NCBI GenBank assembly: GCA_963841415.1
Contig: CAWJCN010000001.1
Location: 1,302,001 to 1,366,000 of the forward strand
DNA: 64,000 bases
DNA from: DASUAS01 sp963841415
GTDB taxonomy: Bacteria; Actinomycetota; Acidimicrobiia; IMCC26256; DASPTH01
Direction: 5' to 3'
Below, piece after piece: positions 49,814 through 58,556 of the stretch; the stretch's first letter is position 1; every line of letters begins with the position of its first letter. The translations under genes were made by a program, and so were the position numbers. The notes under the pieces are model-generated. The model searched no databases. It had not been told where the DNA came from and worked only from the letters and a program-made list of their open reading frames with translations.

Positions 49814-50779
49814 TCAGGTCGAGATCAGCGCGCTTCGCACCGGGCCGAGCCAGAGCTCGCGGTGACGCGCGGCCAAGTCGTCGGGCATCTCTGCCACCGT
49901 CGACCAGGTGTACAGGTGCTCGACGGGGAGCCCGTCGACACGCGCGCGCACGTCGGTCACCGCCTCGTCGACGGTGAGCACCTGGAGGTGCACCGCGACG
50001 CGCGCGCGGCCCTCCCCCTTGCGATCGCCGAGGTCGTCGAGCCGGAACAGGGGCCGTCCCGCGGCGGCGCTGTAGGAGTTGATCTGGTGGAGGTAGTGCG
50101 GCGCGATGCGTCGGTAGGCCGCTTCGGGATCGTCGGCGACGATGATGTCGACGTCACCGGCGAGCCGCGCGGCCGACGCATCGTGGCCGCCGTCGGCCAG
50201 TCCATCGAGGTACGCAGCCGCGCACGACCGCCGGATCGACAGCAGGCCCGCGCCGACGCGCCCGGCTTTGCGGGCGCCGACCGGTTGCTGGTACCCCAGC
50301 CAGATCGGCAGGCGTTCTTGGACCGGCGCCGGCGTCAGGTCGGGGCCGTCGAACAGGTTGCGGAGCTCCGCGAACATGGCGTCGAGGTCGGTGAAGCGCG
50401 ACGCGATGTCGGCCCCGAACATCTCGAACTCGCTCGGGACGTAGCCGGCGCCGATGCCCAGCTCGAGCCGCCCGTCAGAGAGCAGATCGACCACCACCGC
50501 CTCCTCGGCGAGGTGGCGTGGATGACGGATGGGCGCGAGGGTGACCGCGGTGCCGATCCGGGCCCGGCGGGTGCGCGCCGCGATCGCCGCCGCGAGCACG
50601 AGCGGCTGCGTCAGATAGCCGTCGTCGAACCCGTGGTGCTCGGTCAGCCAGATGCAGTCGGCGCCGAGCTCGTCGGCGTGCGCGGCGAGCTCGACGAGCC
50701 TCGGGTAGTGCTCACGCCACGGCCGCTCCCATTCCGAGGGATTGCGACCGTCGACGAAGAGCCCGACCTGCAACGCCAT
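49814..50779 (-). CDS. LLM-class flavin/F420 oxidoreductase
   Basis: A 321-residue luciferase-like barrel. DELGADCIWLTEHHGFDDGYLTQPLVLAAAIAARTRRARIGTAVTLAPIRHPRHLAEEAVVVDLLSDGRLELGIGAGY spans the conserved barrel front (about residues 37-115). Flavin or F420 cannot be distinguished. ATG 50779 has a leaderless -10 six nt upstream. Confidence 0.88.
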   Translation of the reverse strand: MALQVGLFVDGRNPSEWERPWREHYPRLVELAAHADELGADCIWLTEHHGFDDGYLTQPLVLAAAIAARTRRARIGTAVTLAPIRHPRHLAEEAVVVDLLSDGRLELGIGAGYVPSEFEMFGADIASRFTDLDAMFAELRNLFDGPDLTPAPVQERLPIWLGYQQPVGARKAGRVGAGLLSIRRSCAAAYLDGLADGGHDASAARLAGDVDIIVADDPEAAYRRIAPHYLHQINSYSAAAGRPLFRLDDLGDRKGEGRARVAVHLQVLTVDEAVTDVRARVDGLPVEHLYTWSTVAEMPDDLAARHRELWLGPVRSALIST

Positions 50780-50785
50780 GGACGG

Positions 50786-50791
50786 AGCCTA
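50786..50791 (-). promoter_or_regulatory. Leaderless -10 (TAGGCT) of LLM gene
   Basis: Minus strand TAGGCT lies 6 nt before ATG 50779. Confidence 0.55.
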
Positions 50792-50951
50792 GGCACCGCC
50801 ACCCTGTTCCCGTCCGTGGGTGATGGGGACCCTCGAGCGCTGCACGCGAGCGGCGGGGCGCGACGCCCCGTCCTGCCACAGGTGGCCATCGCGCCCCGCC
50901 ACCGACGCAAACGACTGGGCGCCGGTTCGTGGTACGGCCAGGAACGAGAAC

Positions 50952-51092
50952 ATGGCACTCACTGACCGGCTGACCTCGCGAGGTCGAGGTGTTCGCCCCA
51001 CGCCGCGATGCGGCACCGTCCGCTCGCCCAAGGAGGCCGTCGCCTCCCACCGCGCCGAAGCCGAACGCGTGCTCACAGGCATCGACGGGTGA
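50952..51092 (+). CDS. 46-residue basic protein, doubtful
   Basis: A short frame (MALTDRLTSRGRGVRPTP...) with AGGA about 8 nt upstream of ATG 50952. Rich in arginine and without recognisable features, it lies between an LLM gene and a converging nucleotidyltransferase gene. It could be a real small gene or a chance frame; a longer frame begins at 50820. Confidence 0.35.
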   Translation: MALTDRLTSRGRGVRPTPRCGTVRSPKEAVASHRAEAERVLTGIDG

Positions 51093-51096
51093 GCGA

Positions 51097-51609
51097 CTAC
51101 CTCCCGGGATCCTCGCGTCGAGCTGCGAGCTCGTCGCGGAGCGACTCGAGGTACGGGACTGCCTGCTCGTCCTTGAGCCTTCCCGCGGCGCGCTTCGAGT
51201 CGATGACGTCGTCGAGCGAAGCGATCCTCACGACCAGCCCCGGTCCGATCTCCACATCCGTGGCCTCGGCGTTCCAGCCGGCGAACCCGGCGAGGCCCCC
51301 GGCCGGAGCAAACGTGAGGTCGACATCGCCGTAGTCGGTGACCAGGTTCAACATGAACGGCATCGCGCGCAGGAAGCCGGCGTCGATGCTGACGTCCACC
51401 GGTCCGGCTTCGGTGCGCAGCTGCGCGCGGAGGCGAACCAGTGCCCGTGCGAGTCGCTCGAGGTTCTCGTCGTCGCGCGCGGGAACGATGTCGACGTCGG
51501 TCGTCGGCAACGGCGAGCCGTGGATCGTGGCCGCGAATCCGCCGATGACGACGAACCGGACCCCTTCGTCCTCGAGGGTCGAGCAGATGACCCTTGGATC
51601 GAACGTCAT
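51097..51609 (-). CDS. Nucleotidyltransferase (MNT/AbiEii-like fold)
   Basis: A 170-residue protein with the nucleotidyltransferase active-site pattern VVIGGFAATIHGSPLPTTDVDIV (about residues 20-42), where GG and the DxD motif bind nucleotide and metal; a third acidic residue would lie in the VDLTF strand. Related proteins include antitoxin or AbiEii-type toxin nucleotidyltransferases and drug-modifying enzymes. Coupled (ATGA) to the 52-residue gene upstream. Confidence 0.85.
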   Translation of the reverse strand: MTFDPRVICSTLEDEGVRFVVIGGFAATIHGSPLPTTDVDIVPARDDENLERLARALVRLRAQLRTEAGPVDVSIDAGFLRAMPFMLNLVTDYGDVDLTFAPAGGLAGFAGWNAEATDVEIGPGLVVRIASLDDVIDSKRAAGRLKDEQAVPYLESLRDELAARREDPGR

Positions 51610-51764
51610 CCCTCGCGGCGCGGGGTGCCGGCGCGAACGAGGATCTCGTTCCAGACCGCCACGGTCTGTACGAGCCGATCGACGCGCTCGGCCGGTGACA
51701 GCGCGAGCAGTTCCCGGATCTGCTGGCGGTCCACCCCGCGCTCGTCCTCGAGTGACGCGCCCAC
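51606..51764 (-). CDS. 52-residue partner of the nucleotidyltransferase
   Basis: A short helical protein with a basic-acidic middle: VGASLEDERGVDRQQIRELL and LSPAERVDRLVQTVAVWNEI. The LSPAERV segment is commonly seen in small proteins preceding nucleotidyltransferases in actinobacterial genomes. Its TGA overlaps the ATG of that gene (ATGA), and a perfect leaderless box TACGAT lies 6 nt before its GTG at 51764, so it is well supported despite its size. A two-part toxin-antitoxin-like module is possible. Confidence 0.75.
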   Translation of the reverse strand: MGASLEDERGVDRQQIRELLALSPAERVDRLVQTVAVWNEILVRAGTPRREG

Positions 51765-51770
51765 GGCTCA

Positions 51771-51776
51771 ATCGTA
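51771..51776 (-). promoter_or_regulatory. Leaderless -10 (TACGAT) of the nucleotidyltransferase operon
   Basis: Minus strand TACGAT lies 6 nt before the GTG at 51764. Confidence 0.6.
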
Positions 51777-51994
51777 CCGCTGGTGACGCTCGTCCCGTTT
51801 GTCTGCTTGAGTGACCGGTCGGGGTCGAGGTGAACGGAAGGGGCTCGGTGTCCGCCAGCCGAGTGCGCTCGGTGCGCGGCACGGTCGGACCGGCGGTCCT
51901 CGCTCAGCTGCATCGCCTGATCCTCGACCTGCCATGAACGGGAGTGGTCAGGCGGCCCCCTTCGAAGATCTTGGAGCGATCTGCGTGTTCCCGG

Positions 51995-52068
51995 TGGGCG
52001 ATGCGGGACTCGAACCCACGACCTCTGCCGTGTGAAGGCAGCGCTCTAACCAACTGAGCCAATCGCCC
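51995..52068 (-). tRNA. tRNA-Val (anticodon CAC)
   Basis: A 74-nt cloverleaf: acceptor GGGCGAT/ATCGCCC, D-arm GCTCAGTTGGTTAGAGC, anticodon stem CTGCC/GGCAG with loop TTCACAC (anticodon CAC at 52034-52032), and T-arm with GGTTCGAACC. The discriminator base is A at 51995; the 3' CCA is not fully encoded. The minus-strand TATCCT at 52080-52085 is a candidate -10. Confidence 0.95.
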
Positions 52069-52132
52069 GGGACCAGCGAGGATAGCGAACGATCTCTCCG
52101 GTAGCCTCCCGCGGGCGGGAGAAGGAGCGACG

Positions 52133-52786
52133 GTGAGCGAGGAGCACGAGGACGGTCTGACCATGCCTCTCGTCGAGGCGATGGAGACGCAGCGCGCGGT
52201 GCGCCGGCTCCTGCCCGACCCCGTCGACGACGACACCGTCCTGCGCGTCATCGAGCTCGCCACCAAGGCGCCGACCGGCGGCAACCGCCAAGGCTGGGAA
52301 TTCGTGGTGGTGCGCGACCCCGACGTGAAGCACCAGCTCGCCCGCCTCAACCGTCAGGCCTGGTCGGTCTACCGTCGCCTCCGGAAGCGTCAGGTCCGCG
52401 ACGACGCCACCCAGCGCATCGTCGACGCCGTCCAGTGGCAAGCCGACCACTTCGAGGAGGTCCCCGTCGTCGTCGTGGCCTGCCTCCACGGTCGGGCGCC
52501 CGTCTTCGGCGTGCCGGTGGCGGCCTCGAGCTTCTACGGCTCCGCCTACCCGGCGGTGCAGAACCTGCTCCTCGCCGCCCGGGCCGTCGGACTCGGCGCC
52601 GCCCTCACGACGCTCCCGCTGTGGTCGACGACGCTCGCCCGCCGCACCCTCGGCCTCCCCGGCGGAGTCACGCCCGTCGCCGTCGTCCCCATGGGATGGC
52701 CGAAGGGGAGATACGGTCCCACGTCCCGCAAACCGGTGCGGGACGTGGTCCATCTGGACCGTTATGGGAATCGCCCCTTCCGGTAA
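52133..52786 (+). CDS. Nitroreductase-family protein
   Basis: A 217-residue FMN-dependent nitroreductase fold. TQRAVRRLLPDPVDDDTVLRVIELATKAPTGGNRQGWEFVVVRD carries the arginine and phosphate loops, and the GAALTTLPL region the second FMN motif. It could reduce nitro compounds, quinones or a flavin partner. GTG 52133 has AGGAG at good spacing; a TAGCCT box at 52102-52107 is the probable -10. The TAA overlaps a TAAGAT box for the next gene. Confidence 0.92.
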   Translation: MSEEHEDGLTMPLVEAMETQRAVRRLLPDPVDDDTVLRVIELATKAPTGGNRQGWEFVVVRDPDVKHQLARLNRQAWSVYRRLRKRQVRDDATQRIVDAVQWQADHFEEVPVVVVACLHGRAPVFGVPVAASSFYGSAYPAVQNLLLAARAVGLGAALTTLPLWSTTLARRTLGLPGGVTPVAVVPMGWPKGRYGPTSRKPVRDVVHLDRYGNRPFR

Positions 52787-52873
52787 GATGTTGCTCCCAG
52801 AACTGCAGCCGCCGGGGGCTCCGGTTGCGGCAGCACACGGTCCCAGTTCGCTGTCTGCAAGGCAGGTGACGAC

Positions 52874-53089
52874 GTGCCGAGAAAAGGACGAGCTCGCCGG
52901 TTCCGCGAAGCGCGGGAACTGAAGCAGGGCTTTGACGACGGTCTGTTCCGTGAAGGCTCCGGAACGCTTGCTGACGCGGATCTCGACTCCGACGCGCAAG
53001 ACGACGACGACTTCGACGACGACGACGAGTGGGACGACGACCCGCTCGACGACGACCCGCTCAAGGAAGACGAGCGCCGCGCCATCTGA
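52874..53089 (+). CDS. 71-residue protein with basic head and acidic tail
   Basis: MPRKGRARRFREARELKQGF, then an Asp/Glu-rich tail with runs such as DDDDFDDDDEW. This is a common small actinobacterial protein of unknown function; the charge asymmetry suggests a nucleic-acid or ribosome contact or interaction with a basic partner, but nothing is known. GTG 52874 follows an AGGTGA. A candidate -10 TAAGAT lies at 52784-52789, leaving a leader of about 75 nt. Its end converges with aceE. Confidence 0.7.
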   Translation: MPRKGRARRFREARELKQGFDDGLFREGSGTLADADLDSDAQDDDDFDDDDEWDDDPLDDDPLKEDERRAI

Positions 53090-53106
53090 GGCCTCTCGAC
53101 GGCGAG

Positions 53107-53150
53107 CATCTCAGAGTTGGCGTACGCCCGTGGGGGTGAAGTCCGAGATG
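53107..53150. terminator. Degenerate copy of the CATCTCAGAGTT palindrome
   Basis: CATCTCAGAGTT (53107-53118) and AAGTCCGAGATG (53139-53150) pair at 10 of 12 positions. The loop is the reverse complement of the one at 32574-32617 with few changes, so it is the same element inverted. It lies between converging genes. Confidence 0.65.
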
Positions 53151-53154
53151 TTGG

Positions 53155-55872
53155 CTAGCTCAGGCGCGGGTCTTGACGGTCCGGGTCGACGTCGAAGCGG
53201 GCGATGGCCTCGGAGACCGTCTCGGCCTTGATCGCCTCCGTCTGCGCCAGGTTGTGCAGCACCGCGATCACGATCGACGGCGCGTCGACCTCGAAGTGAC
53301 GGCGAAGTGCGACGCGCGTGTCGGAGAAGCCGTAGCCGTCGGTGCCGAGCGACGCGAAGGGTCGCGGCACGAACCGCGCGATCTGGTCGGGCACCGCCTT
53401 CATGAAGTCGGTGACGGCGACGATCGGCCCCTCGCTGTCGGCGAGCTGCTCGGTGACGTACGGCGTGCGCGCCGGATCGGTCGGGTGCAGCCGGTTCCAG
53501 CGCTCGGTGGTGAGTGCCTCCTCGCGCAGCATCTTGTAGCTCGTCGCGCTCCACACGTCGGCCGCGACGCCGTACTCGTCGGCGAGGATGCGTTGCGCGT
53601 CGAGCGCGGCGAGCATCGCGGTGCCGCTGGCCAGGATCTGCGCCGGCCGCATGCCCGCCTGCCCCGCCGCCGCTGACCGCTGGTAGCGGTACAGGCCGCG
53701 CACGATGCCTTCCTCGACGCCGTCGGGCATCGCCGGCATCGGGTAGTTCTCGTTGTAGAGGGTGATGTAGTAGAAGCAGTCTTCGGGCTCGGGCCCGTAC
53801 ATGCGCTCGATGCCGTCGCGCACGATGACGGCCATCTCGTATGCGAACGCCGGGTCGTACGCCGCGCAGTTCGGGTACGCCGACGCCAGCAGCTGACTCT
53901 GGCCGTCGCAGTGCTGGAGCCCCTCACCGGTGAGCGTCGTCCGTCCGGCGGTGGCGCCGAGCAGGAAGCCGCGGCCGCGCTGGTCGCCGAACGCCCAGAT
54001 GAGGTCGCCCACCCGCTGGAACCCGAACATCGAGTAGAAGATGAAGAACGGGATCATCGGCTGGTTCCACGTCGCGTACGACGTGCCCGCGGCGGTGAGC
54101 GTCGCCATCGACCCGGCCTCGGTGATGCCCTCCTCCAGGATGCGCCCGTTGCTCGCCTCGCGGTAAGAGAGGAGGAGCTCGGCGTCGACCGGTTCGTAAC
54201 GCTGGCCGAACGGCGCGTAGATCTTGTACTCGCGGAAGAGCGCGTCGAGACCGAAGGTGCGCGCTTCGTCAGGGATGATCGGTACGACACGCGATCCGAT
54301 ATCCGGGTCACGCAGCAGGTTGCGCAGCAGCCGCGCGAACGCGGTGGTGGTGCTCGCCTGCACCTTCTCACCGGTGCCGGCGAGGATGTCGGTATATGGT
54401 CCCGCGGCGTCGGCAGTGTGCTCGAGCACCGGCACCGAGAACATCTTCTTGCGCAGAACGCGCTCGGGGACGGAACCGCCGAGGCCGCGCCGCCTCGCCA
54501 TCATGTACTCGAACTCGGGTGAGTCGGTGCCCGGGTGCCAGAACGGTGGGTCGCCGTCGTCGACCTCGGAATCGGGGATCGGGATCTGCAGCCGGTCGCG
54601 GAACGCGCGCAGCTCCTGGGGCGTGAGCTTCTTGATCTGGTGTGTGGCGTTGCGCGATTCGATGCCCGCGCCCAGCGTCCATCCCTTCACCGTCTTCGCG
54701 AGGATGACGGTGGGGCTGCCCTCGTGCTCGACCGCCATCTTGTAGGCGGCGAACAGCTTGCGGTAGTCGTGACCACCGCGCGGCAGCATGCGCAGGTCGT
54801 CGTCGCTCAGGTGCTCGACCATGCGCTGCAGGCGCGGGTCGGGACCGAAGAAGTGTTCGCGGATGTACGCGCCGCTCTCGACCGCGTACTTCTGGAACTG
54901 GCCGTCGACGGTGCTGTTCATCTGGTTGACGAGCACGCCGTCGACGTCGCGAGCGAGAAGCTCGTCCCAGCCGCGACCCCAGATCACCTTGATGACGTTC
55001 CAACCGGCACCGCGGAAGATGGCCTCGAGCTCCTGGATGATCTTGCCGTTGCCGCGCACCGGACCGTCGAGGCGCTGCAGGTTGCAGTTGACGACGAAGA
55101 TCAGGTTGTCGAGCTGCTCGCGCGCGGCGAGCGACAGACCGGCCATCGCCTCGGGCTCGTCCATCTCGCCGTCGCCCACGAACGCCCACACGCGCGCCGC
55201 GCTGGTGTCGGCGAGCTCACGCGCCATGAGGTAGCGGTTGAAGCGCGCCTGCGCGACGGCATTGAGCGGGCCCAGGCCCATCGACACCGTCGGGAACTCC
55301 CAGAACTCCGGCATGCGTCGGGGGTGCGGGTACGACGGCAGGCCCCCACCGTCGACCTCACGGCGGAAGCGGTCGAGGTGGTCCTCGGTCAGGCGCCCCT
55401 CGAGGAACGCCCGGGCGTACACGCCCGGCGCGGCGTGACCCTGGAAGAACACCTGGTCACCGGCACCGCCGTCGCCCTTGCCCCGGAAGAAGTGGTTGAA
55501 GCCGACGTCGTAGAGCGCGGCCGCCGACGCGAACGTGGAGAGGTGGCCACCGAGGCCGTCGAAGCGGTGGTTCGAGCGGTCGACCATCGCCATCGCGTTC
55601 CAGCGGATGTAGGCGCGGATGCGCCGCTCGAGCACTTCGTCGCCGGGGAACCACGGCTCCTGCTCGGGCGGGATCGTGTTGATGTAGTCGGACGTGACCA
55701 TCGCCGGGACGCCGACGCCCTGCTCGCGCGCGCGCTCCATGAGCCGGGCGAGGAGGTAGCGCGCACGCGAGCGTCCACCGATGTCGATGACGGCATCGAG
55801 CGAGTCGAGCCACTCTCCCGTCTCCTGCGGATCGATGTCGGGGAGTTGATGCACGAACCCGTCGATGAACAC
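53155..55872 (-). CDS. aceE: Pyruvate dehydrogenase E1 (AceE, homodimeric type)
   Basis: A 905-residue thiamine-diphosphate E1 enzyme as in E. coli and corynebacteria. The ThDP motif is GDGEMDEPEAMAGLSLAAREQLDNLIFVVNCNLQ (about residues 225-260), and TTLTGEGLQHCDGQSQLLA, PDEARTFGLDALF and the TEAGSMATLTAAGTSYATW segment are further AceE blocks. GTG 55872 is preceded 6 nt upstream by TAGCCT on the minus strand. E2 and E3 are not in the window, so the complex is assembled from distant genes. Confidence 0.97.
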   Translation of the reverse strand: MFIDGFVHQLPDIDPQETGEWLDSLDAVIDIGGRSRARYLLARLMERAREQGVGVPAMVTSDYINTIPPEQEPWFPGDEVLERRIRAYIRWNAMAMVDRSNHRFDGLGGHLSTFASAAALYDVGFNHFFRGKGDGGAGDQVFFQGHAAPGVYARAFLEGRLTEDHLDRFRREVDGGGLPSYPHPRRMPEFWEFPTVSMGLGPLNAVAQARFNRYLMARELADTSAARVWAFVGDGEMDEPEAMAGLSLAAREQLDNLIFVVNCNLQRLDGPVRGNGKIIQELEAIFRGAGWNVIKVIWGRGWDELLARDVDGVLVNQMNSTVDGQFQKYAVESGAYIREHFFGPDPRLQRMVEHLSDDDLRMLPRGGHDYRKLFAAYKMAVEHEGSPTVILAKTVKGWTLGAGIESRNATHQIKKLTPQELRAFRDRLQIPIPDSEVDDGDPPFWHPGTDSPEFEYMMARRRGLGGSVPERVLRKKMFSVPVLEHTADAAGPYTDILAGTGEKVQASTTTAFARLLRNLLRDPDIGSRVVPIIPDEARTFGLDALFREYKIYAPFGQRYEPVDAELLLSYREASNGRILEEGITEAGSMATLTAAGTSYATWNQPMIPFFIFYSMFGFQRVGDLIWAFGDQRGRGFLLGATAGRTTLTGEGLQHCDGQSQLLASAYPNCAAYDPAFAYEMAVIVRDGIERMYGPEPEDCFYYITLYNENYPMPAMPDGVEEGIVRGLYRYQRSAAAGQAGMRPAQILASGTAMLAALDAQRILADEYGVAADVWSATSYKMLREEALTTERWNRLHPTDPARTPYVTEQLADSEGPIVAVTDFMKAVPDQIARFVPRPFASLGTDGYGFSDTRVALRRHFEVDAPSIVIAVLHNLAQTEAIKAETVSEAIARFDVDPDRQDPRLS

Positions 55873-55878
55873 GTCACC

Positions 55879-55884
55879 AGGCTA
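55879..55884 (-). promoter_or_regulatory. Leaderless -10 (TAGCCT) of aceE
   Basis: Minus strand TAGCCT lies 6 nt before GTG 55872. Confidence 0.55.
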
Positions 55885-55968
55885 TGACGGTCGGCGGTTA
55901 CCGAGCAGTTCTCGGCACCGGAAACTTTTACCAAGTCGAGTGCAGAAATTTGCGGGCACCGCCGATAC

Positions 55969-57192
55969 ATGCTGCACATGGCCGACGACCGCGCAGCAAT
56001 CGCCCACCTCTTGCGCCGAGCGACGTTCGGTCCGGCGCCCGGGCAGGTCGAAGCACTCAACGCGGGTGGCCTGTCCGCCGCGCTGGACCAGGTCCTCAAC
56101 GCGACGCCGCCCGCGCTCCCCGTGGCGCCCAACTTCGACGGATGGGACCCACCCATCTGGTGGCTGCTGCGGATGTCGGATCCGGCCGTCGGGCTGGCAG
56201 AGAAGATGACGTGGTTCTGGCACGCGCATCTCTGCAGCAGCATCGACAAGGTCGGCAGCTGGCTCATGATGTGGAACCAGCACCTGTTGCTGCGCACCAA
56301 CGCGCTCGGGAACTTCCGCACGCTGCTGCAGCAGATCACCATCGACCCCGCGATGCTCGTCTACCTCGACGGCGACCCGTCGGTCGTCGAGGCGCCCAAC
56401 GAGAACTACTCGCGTGAGGTCATGGAGCTGTTCGCGTTGGGCCCGGGCAACTACACCGAGACCGACGTGCGCAATGGCGCCAAGGCGCTGGCCGGCTGGG
56501 ACGTCAACTGGGAGACCGGCGTCGCCACCTTCTTTCCCGAGTACGCGCTCACGACGCCGGTGACCTTCCTCGGCAAGAGCGTGCAGCGGTACAACGAAGT
56601 CATCGACGCGGTGTGCGACCACGCCGCGTGCGCGCCGTTCATCGCCGGCAAGCTGCACAAGTTCTTCCACGGCGTCGATCCGTCGCCGACCCGCCGTACC
56701 GAGCTGGCGACGATCTTCCGCAACAACAACCTCGAGATCCGGCCGTTGGTCGAGGCGATCCTGCGCGATCCGATGTTCTTCGACGCGTCGGTGCGGCTCA
56801 GCCGGGCGAAGCTGCCCGTTGAGTGGGTGACGAACGCGTTCGCGGTTGCCGGGACCAGCAACGGTGGCTGGCAGGCGAGCGTGGCCGACAACCTCGGGCA
56901 GCTCCCCTTCTCCCCACCGAGCGTGGCGGGTTGGCCCGCCGGCACGCGCTGGCTGGCCGCGGCCAACGCCATCGCGCGCGCCGACCTGGCGAAGGACGGT
57001 CCGGTGCTCGCCGAGATCACCAACGCCGTCGACATGGTCGGCACCACGCTGGCGCGCTGCTCGCTCTACGAGATCTCGGCCGCGTCGCGCGCCGCGCTCG
57101 ACCAGGTCGCCGCGCTCACGCTCCCGAAGTGGCAACGGTCGCGGCTCCTGCTCGCGCTCGCCCTCTGCACGCCGGAGTTCGCACTCGCATGA
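55969..57192 (+). CDS. DUF1800 family protein
   Basis: A 407-residue protein of the uncharacterised DUF1800 family, which occurs in many genomes next to DUF1501. Family blocks: AHLLRRATFGPAPGQVE, KMTWFWHAHLCSS, NENYSREVMELFALGPGNYTETDVRNGAKALAGW and the C-terminal LLLALALCTPEFALA. There is no clear signal peptide, so if it is exported it depends on its partner. ATG 55969 or 55978. Coupled (ATGA) to the DUF1501 gene. Confidence 0.92.
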   Translation: MLHMADDRAAIAHLLRRATFGPAPGQVEALNAGGLSAALDQVLNATPPALPVAPNFDGWDPPIWWLLRMSDPAVGLAEKMTWFWHAHLCSSIDKVGSWLMMWNQHLLLRTNALGNFRTLLQQITIDPAMLVYLDGDPSVVEAPNENYSREVMELFALGPGNYTETDVRNGAKALAGWDVNWETGVATFFPEYALTTPVTFLGKSVQRYNEVIDAVCDHAACAPFIAGKLHKFFHGVDPSPTRRTELATIFRNNNLEIRPLVEAILRDPMFFDASVRLSRAKLPVEWVTNAFAVAGTSNGGWQASVADNLGQLPFSPPSVAGWPAGTRWLAAANAIARADLAKDGPVLAEITNAVDMVGTTLARCSLYEISAASRAALDQVAALTLPKWQRSRLLLALALCTPEFALA

Positions 57193-58481
57193 AGCAGATC
57201 CCGCGCCGCAAGGTGCTGCAGTGGGGCCTCGGCGCCGGCGCGATGGGTGCGCTCGCCGCGTGCGCACCGCCCAAGCCGACACCAACGCCCAAGCCGACGC
57301 CATCGACGACGACCACGTCGACCACCACGGCGTCGTCGACCACCACGACGTCGACGACCACCACGACGACCCTCCCGCCGGTGCCGGTCTCGAACCGTTC
57401 GCTGGTGGTGATCGACATGGCCGGCGGGCACGACGGCAACTCGCTCGGCATCCCCTATGCAGACGGCGCGTACTACTCACGCCGCCCGACGGTGTCGATC
57501 CCGGCCACCCAGGTGCTGCACCTCAACAACCAGTTCGGCTTGCACCCCAACCTGGCTCGCACCTACCGGCGCCCGCTCGCGATGGTGGAGGGCCTCGGCC
57601 ACCCCAACCCCGACTTCTCGCACTCGGAGATGCTGCGCCGTTGGTGGTTCGGCGACACCGACGGCAAGCAATTCCCTCGTTACGGCTTCCTCGGCCGGCT
57701 GTGCGACGTCATCGCGACGTCGGACGACGCGGCGACCGGCGTGTCACTGGGATGGGGACCGTCGGCGTCCCTGGCGGCGCAGAACGCCGTCACGCTGTCG
57801 ATGGATCCGTACGGTGACGGGAAGTTCCCGGGCTACGACGATCCGGGAATGAACGCGGCGTGGCTCGCCGCGCACCACGCCATGAGCCAGGAGGACCGCG
57901 CCGAGGCGACGATGCTCTTCGCCGGCCGCACCGGCATCCGGACAGCGCTGCGCTTCAGCGACCTGCTCACCGCCATCCCCGACTCGACCGTCGCGTACCC
58001 CGACACCACGTTGGGCGCCCAGCTGTCGGCGGCGGTCCGCCTGCTGCGCGCGGGCGCGGGCATCCGCGTCGTGCACGTGCCGTTCAGCGGCGACTTCGAC
58101 ACCCACGAGGACCACCTGTCACGCCACAACGACCTGATGACCGAGCTCGACGGCGCACTCGACGCGTTCCTGCAGGAGCTCGGCGGGCTGGGCATGACGC
58201 AGAACGTCCTGCTCGCGACGACCAGCGAGTTCGGTCGGCGCGCCGACCAGAACGAGAACGGCCTCGACCACGGCACCGCATCGGTCGGGCTGCTCGCGGG
58301 CGCCATCCACGCCGGCGTCTACGGCGCGCACCCCAACTGGACCACCCTCGACACCAACGACAACCTGAAGTGCACCGTGACCATGGGCGACTACTACGCC
58401 ACCCTCGCAAAGTGGATGGGAGTCTCCCCCGGCGACGTCCTCGCCGGCAGCCCGACCCCCCTCGCCGGAATCACCCTCTGA
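57189..58481 (+). CDS. DUF1501 family protein, probable Tat-exported lipoprotein
   Basis: A 430-residue protein with an N-terminal RR motif in RRKVLQWGLGAGAMGALAAC and a lipobox LAAC, so it is probably a Tat-exported lipoprotein. A Thr/Ser/Pro stalk (about residues 28-66) follows, then a sulfatase-like domain of the DUF1501 family (VVIDMAGGHDGNSLGIPY, HPNPDFSHSEMLRRWW, VPFSGDFDTHEDHLSRHNDLM, TSEFGRRADQNENGLDHGTA). The Asp/His-rich motifs suggest metal binding. Function unknown, but a surface-located partnership with DUF1800 is likely. Confidence 0.9.
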   Translation: MKQIPRRKVLQWGLGAGAMGALAACAPPKPTPTPKPTPSTTTTSTTTASSTTTTSTTTTTTLPPVPVSNRSLVVIDMAGGHDGNSLGIPYADGAYYSRRPTVSIPATQVLHLNNQFGLHPNLARTYRRPLAMVEGLGHPNPDFSHSEMLRRWWFGDTDGKQFPRYGFLGRLCDVIATSDDAATGVSLGWGPSASLAAQNAVTLSMDPYGDGKFPGYDDPGMNAAWLAAHHAMSQEDRAEATMLFAGRTGIRTALRFSDLLTAIPDSTVAYPDTTLGAQLSAAVRLLRAGAGIRVVHVPFSGDFDTHEDHLSRHNDLMTELDGALDAFLQELGGLGMTQNVLLATTSEFGRRADQNENGLDHGTASVGLLAGAIHAGVYGAHPNWTTLDTNDNLKCTVTMGDYYATLAKWMGVSPGDVLAGSPTPLAGITL

Positions 58482-58556
58482 CGCACCTTCACCGAGCGTT
58501 TCTGCGTCAACGTGGCGCGATTGTTCGCCCACTCTGACGCCAAAACGAGGTGTCAG
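58479..58556. terminator. Two hairpins between converging DUF1501 and dxs genes
   Basis: TGACGCA/TGCGTCA (58479-58485, 58503-58509) and CTGACGCC/GGTGTCAG (58534-58541, 58549-58556, one G-U pair) lie between the two genes and overlap both stop codons. The second hairpin is related to that at 7762-7791. Confidence 0.6.

Noticed and set aside
51765..51994. Possible gene between the nucleotidyltransferase operon and the tRNA
   Set aside because: No frame with a start, ribosome site and plausible composition was seen; the stretch holds only the leaderless -10 at its left edge.
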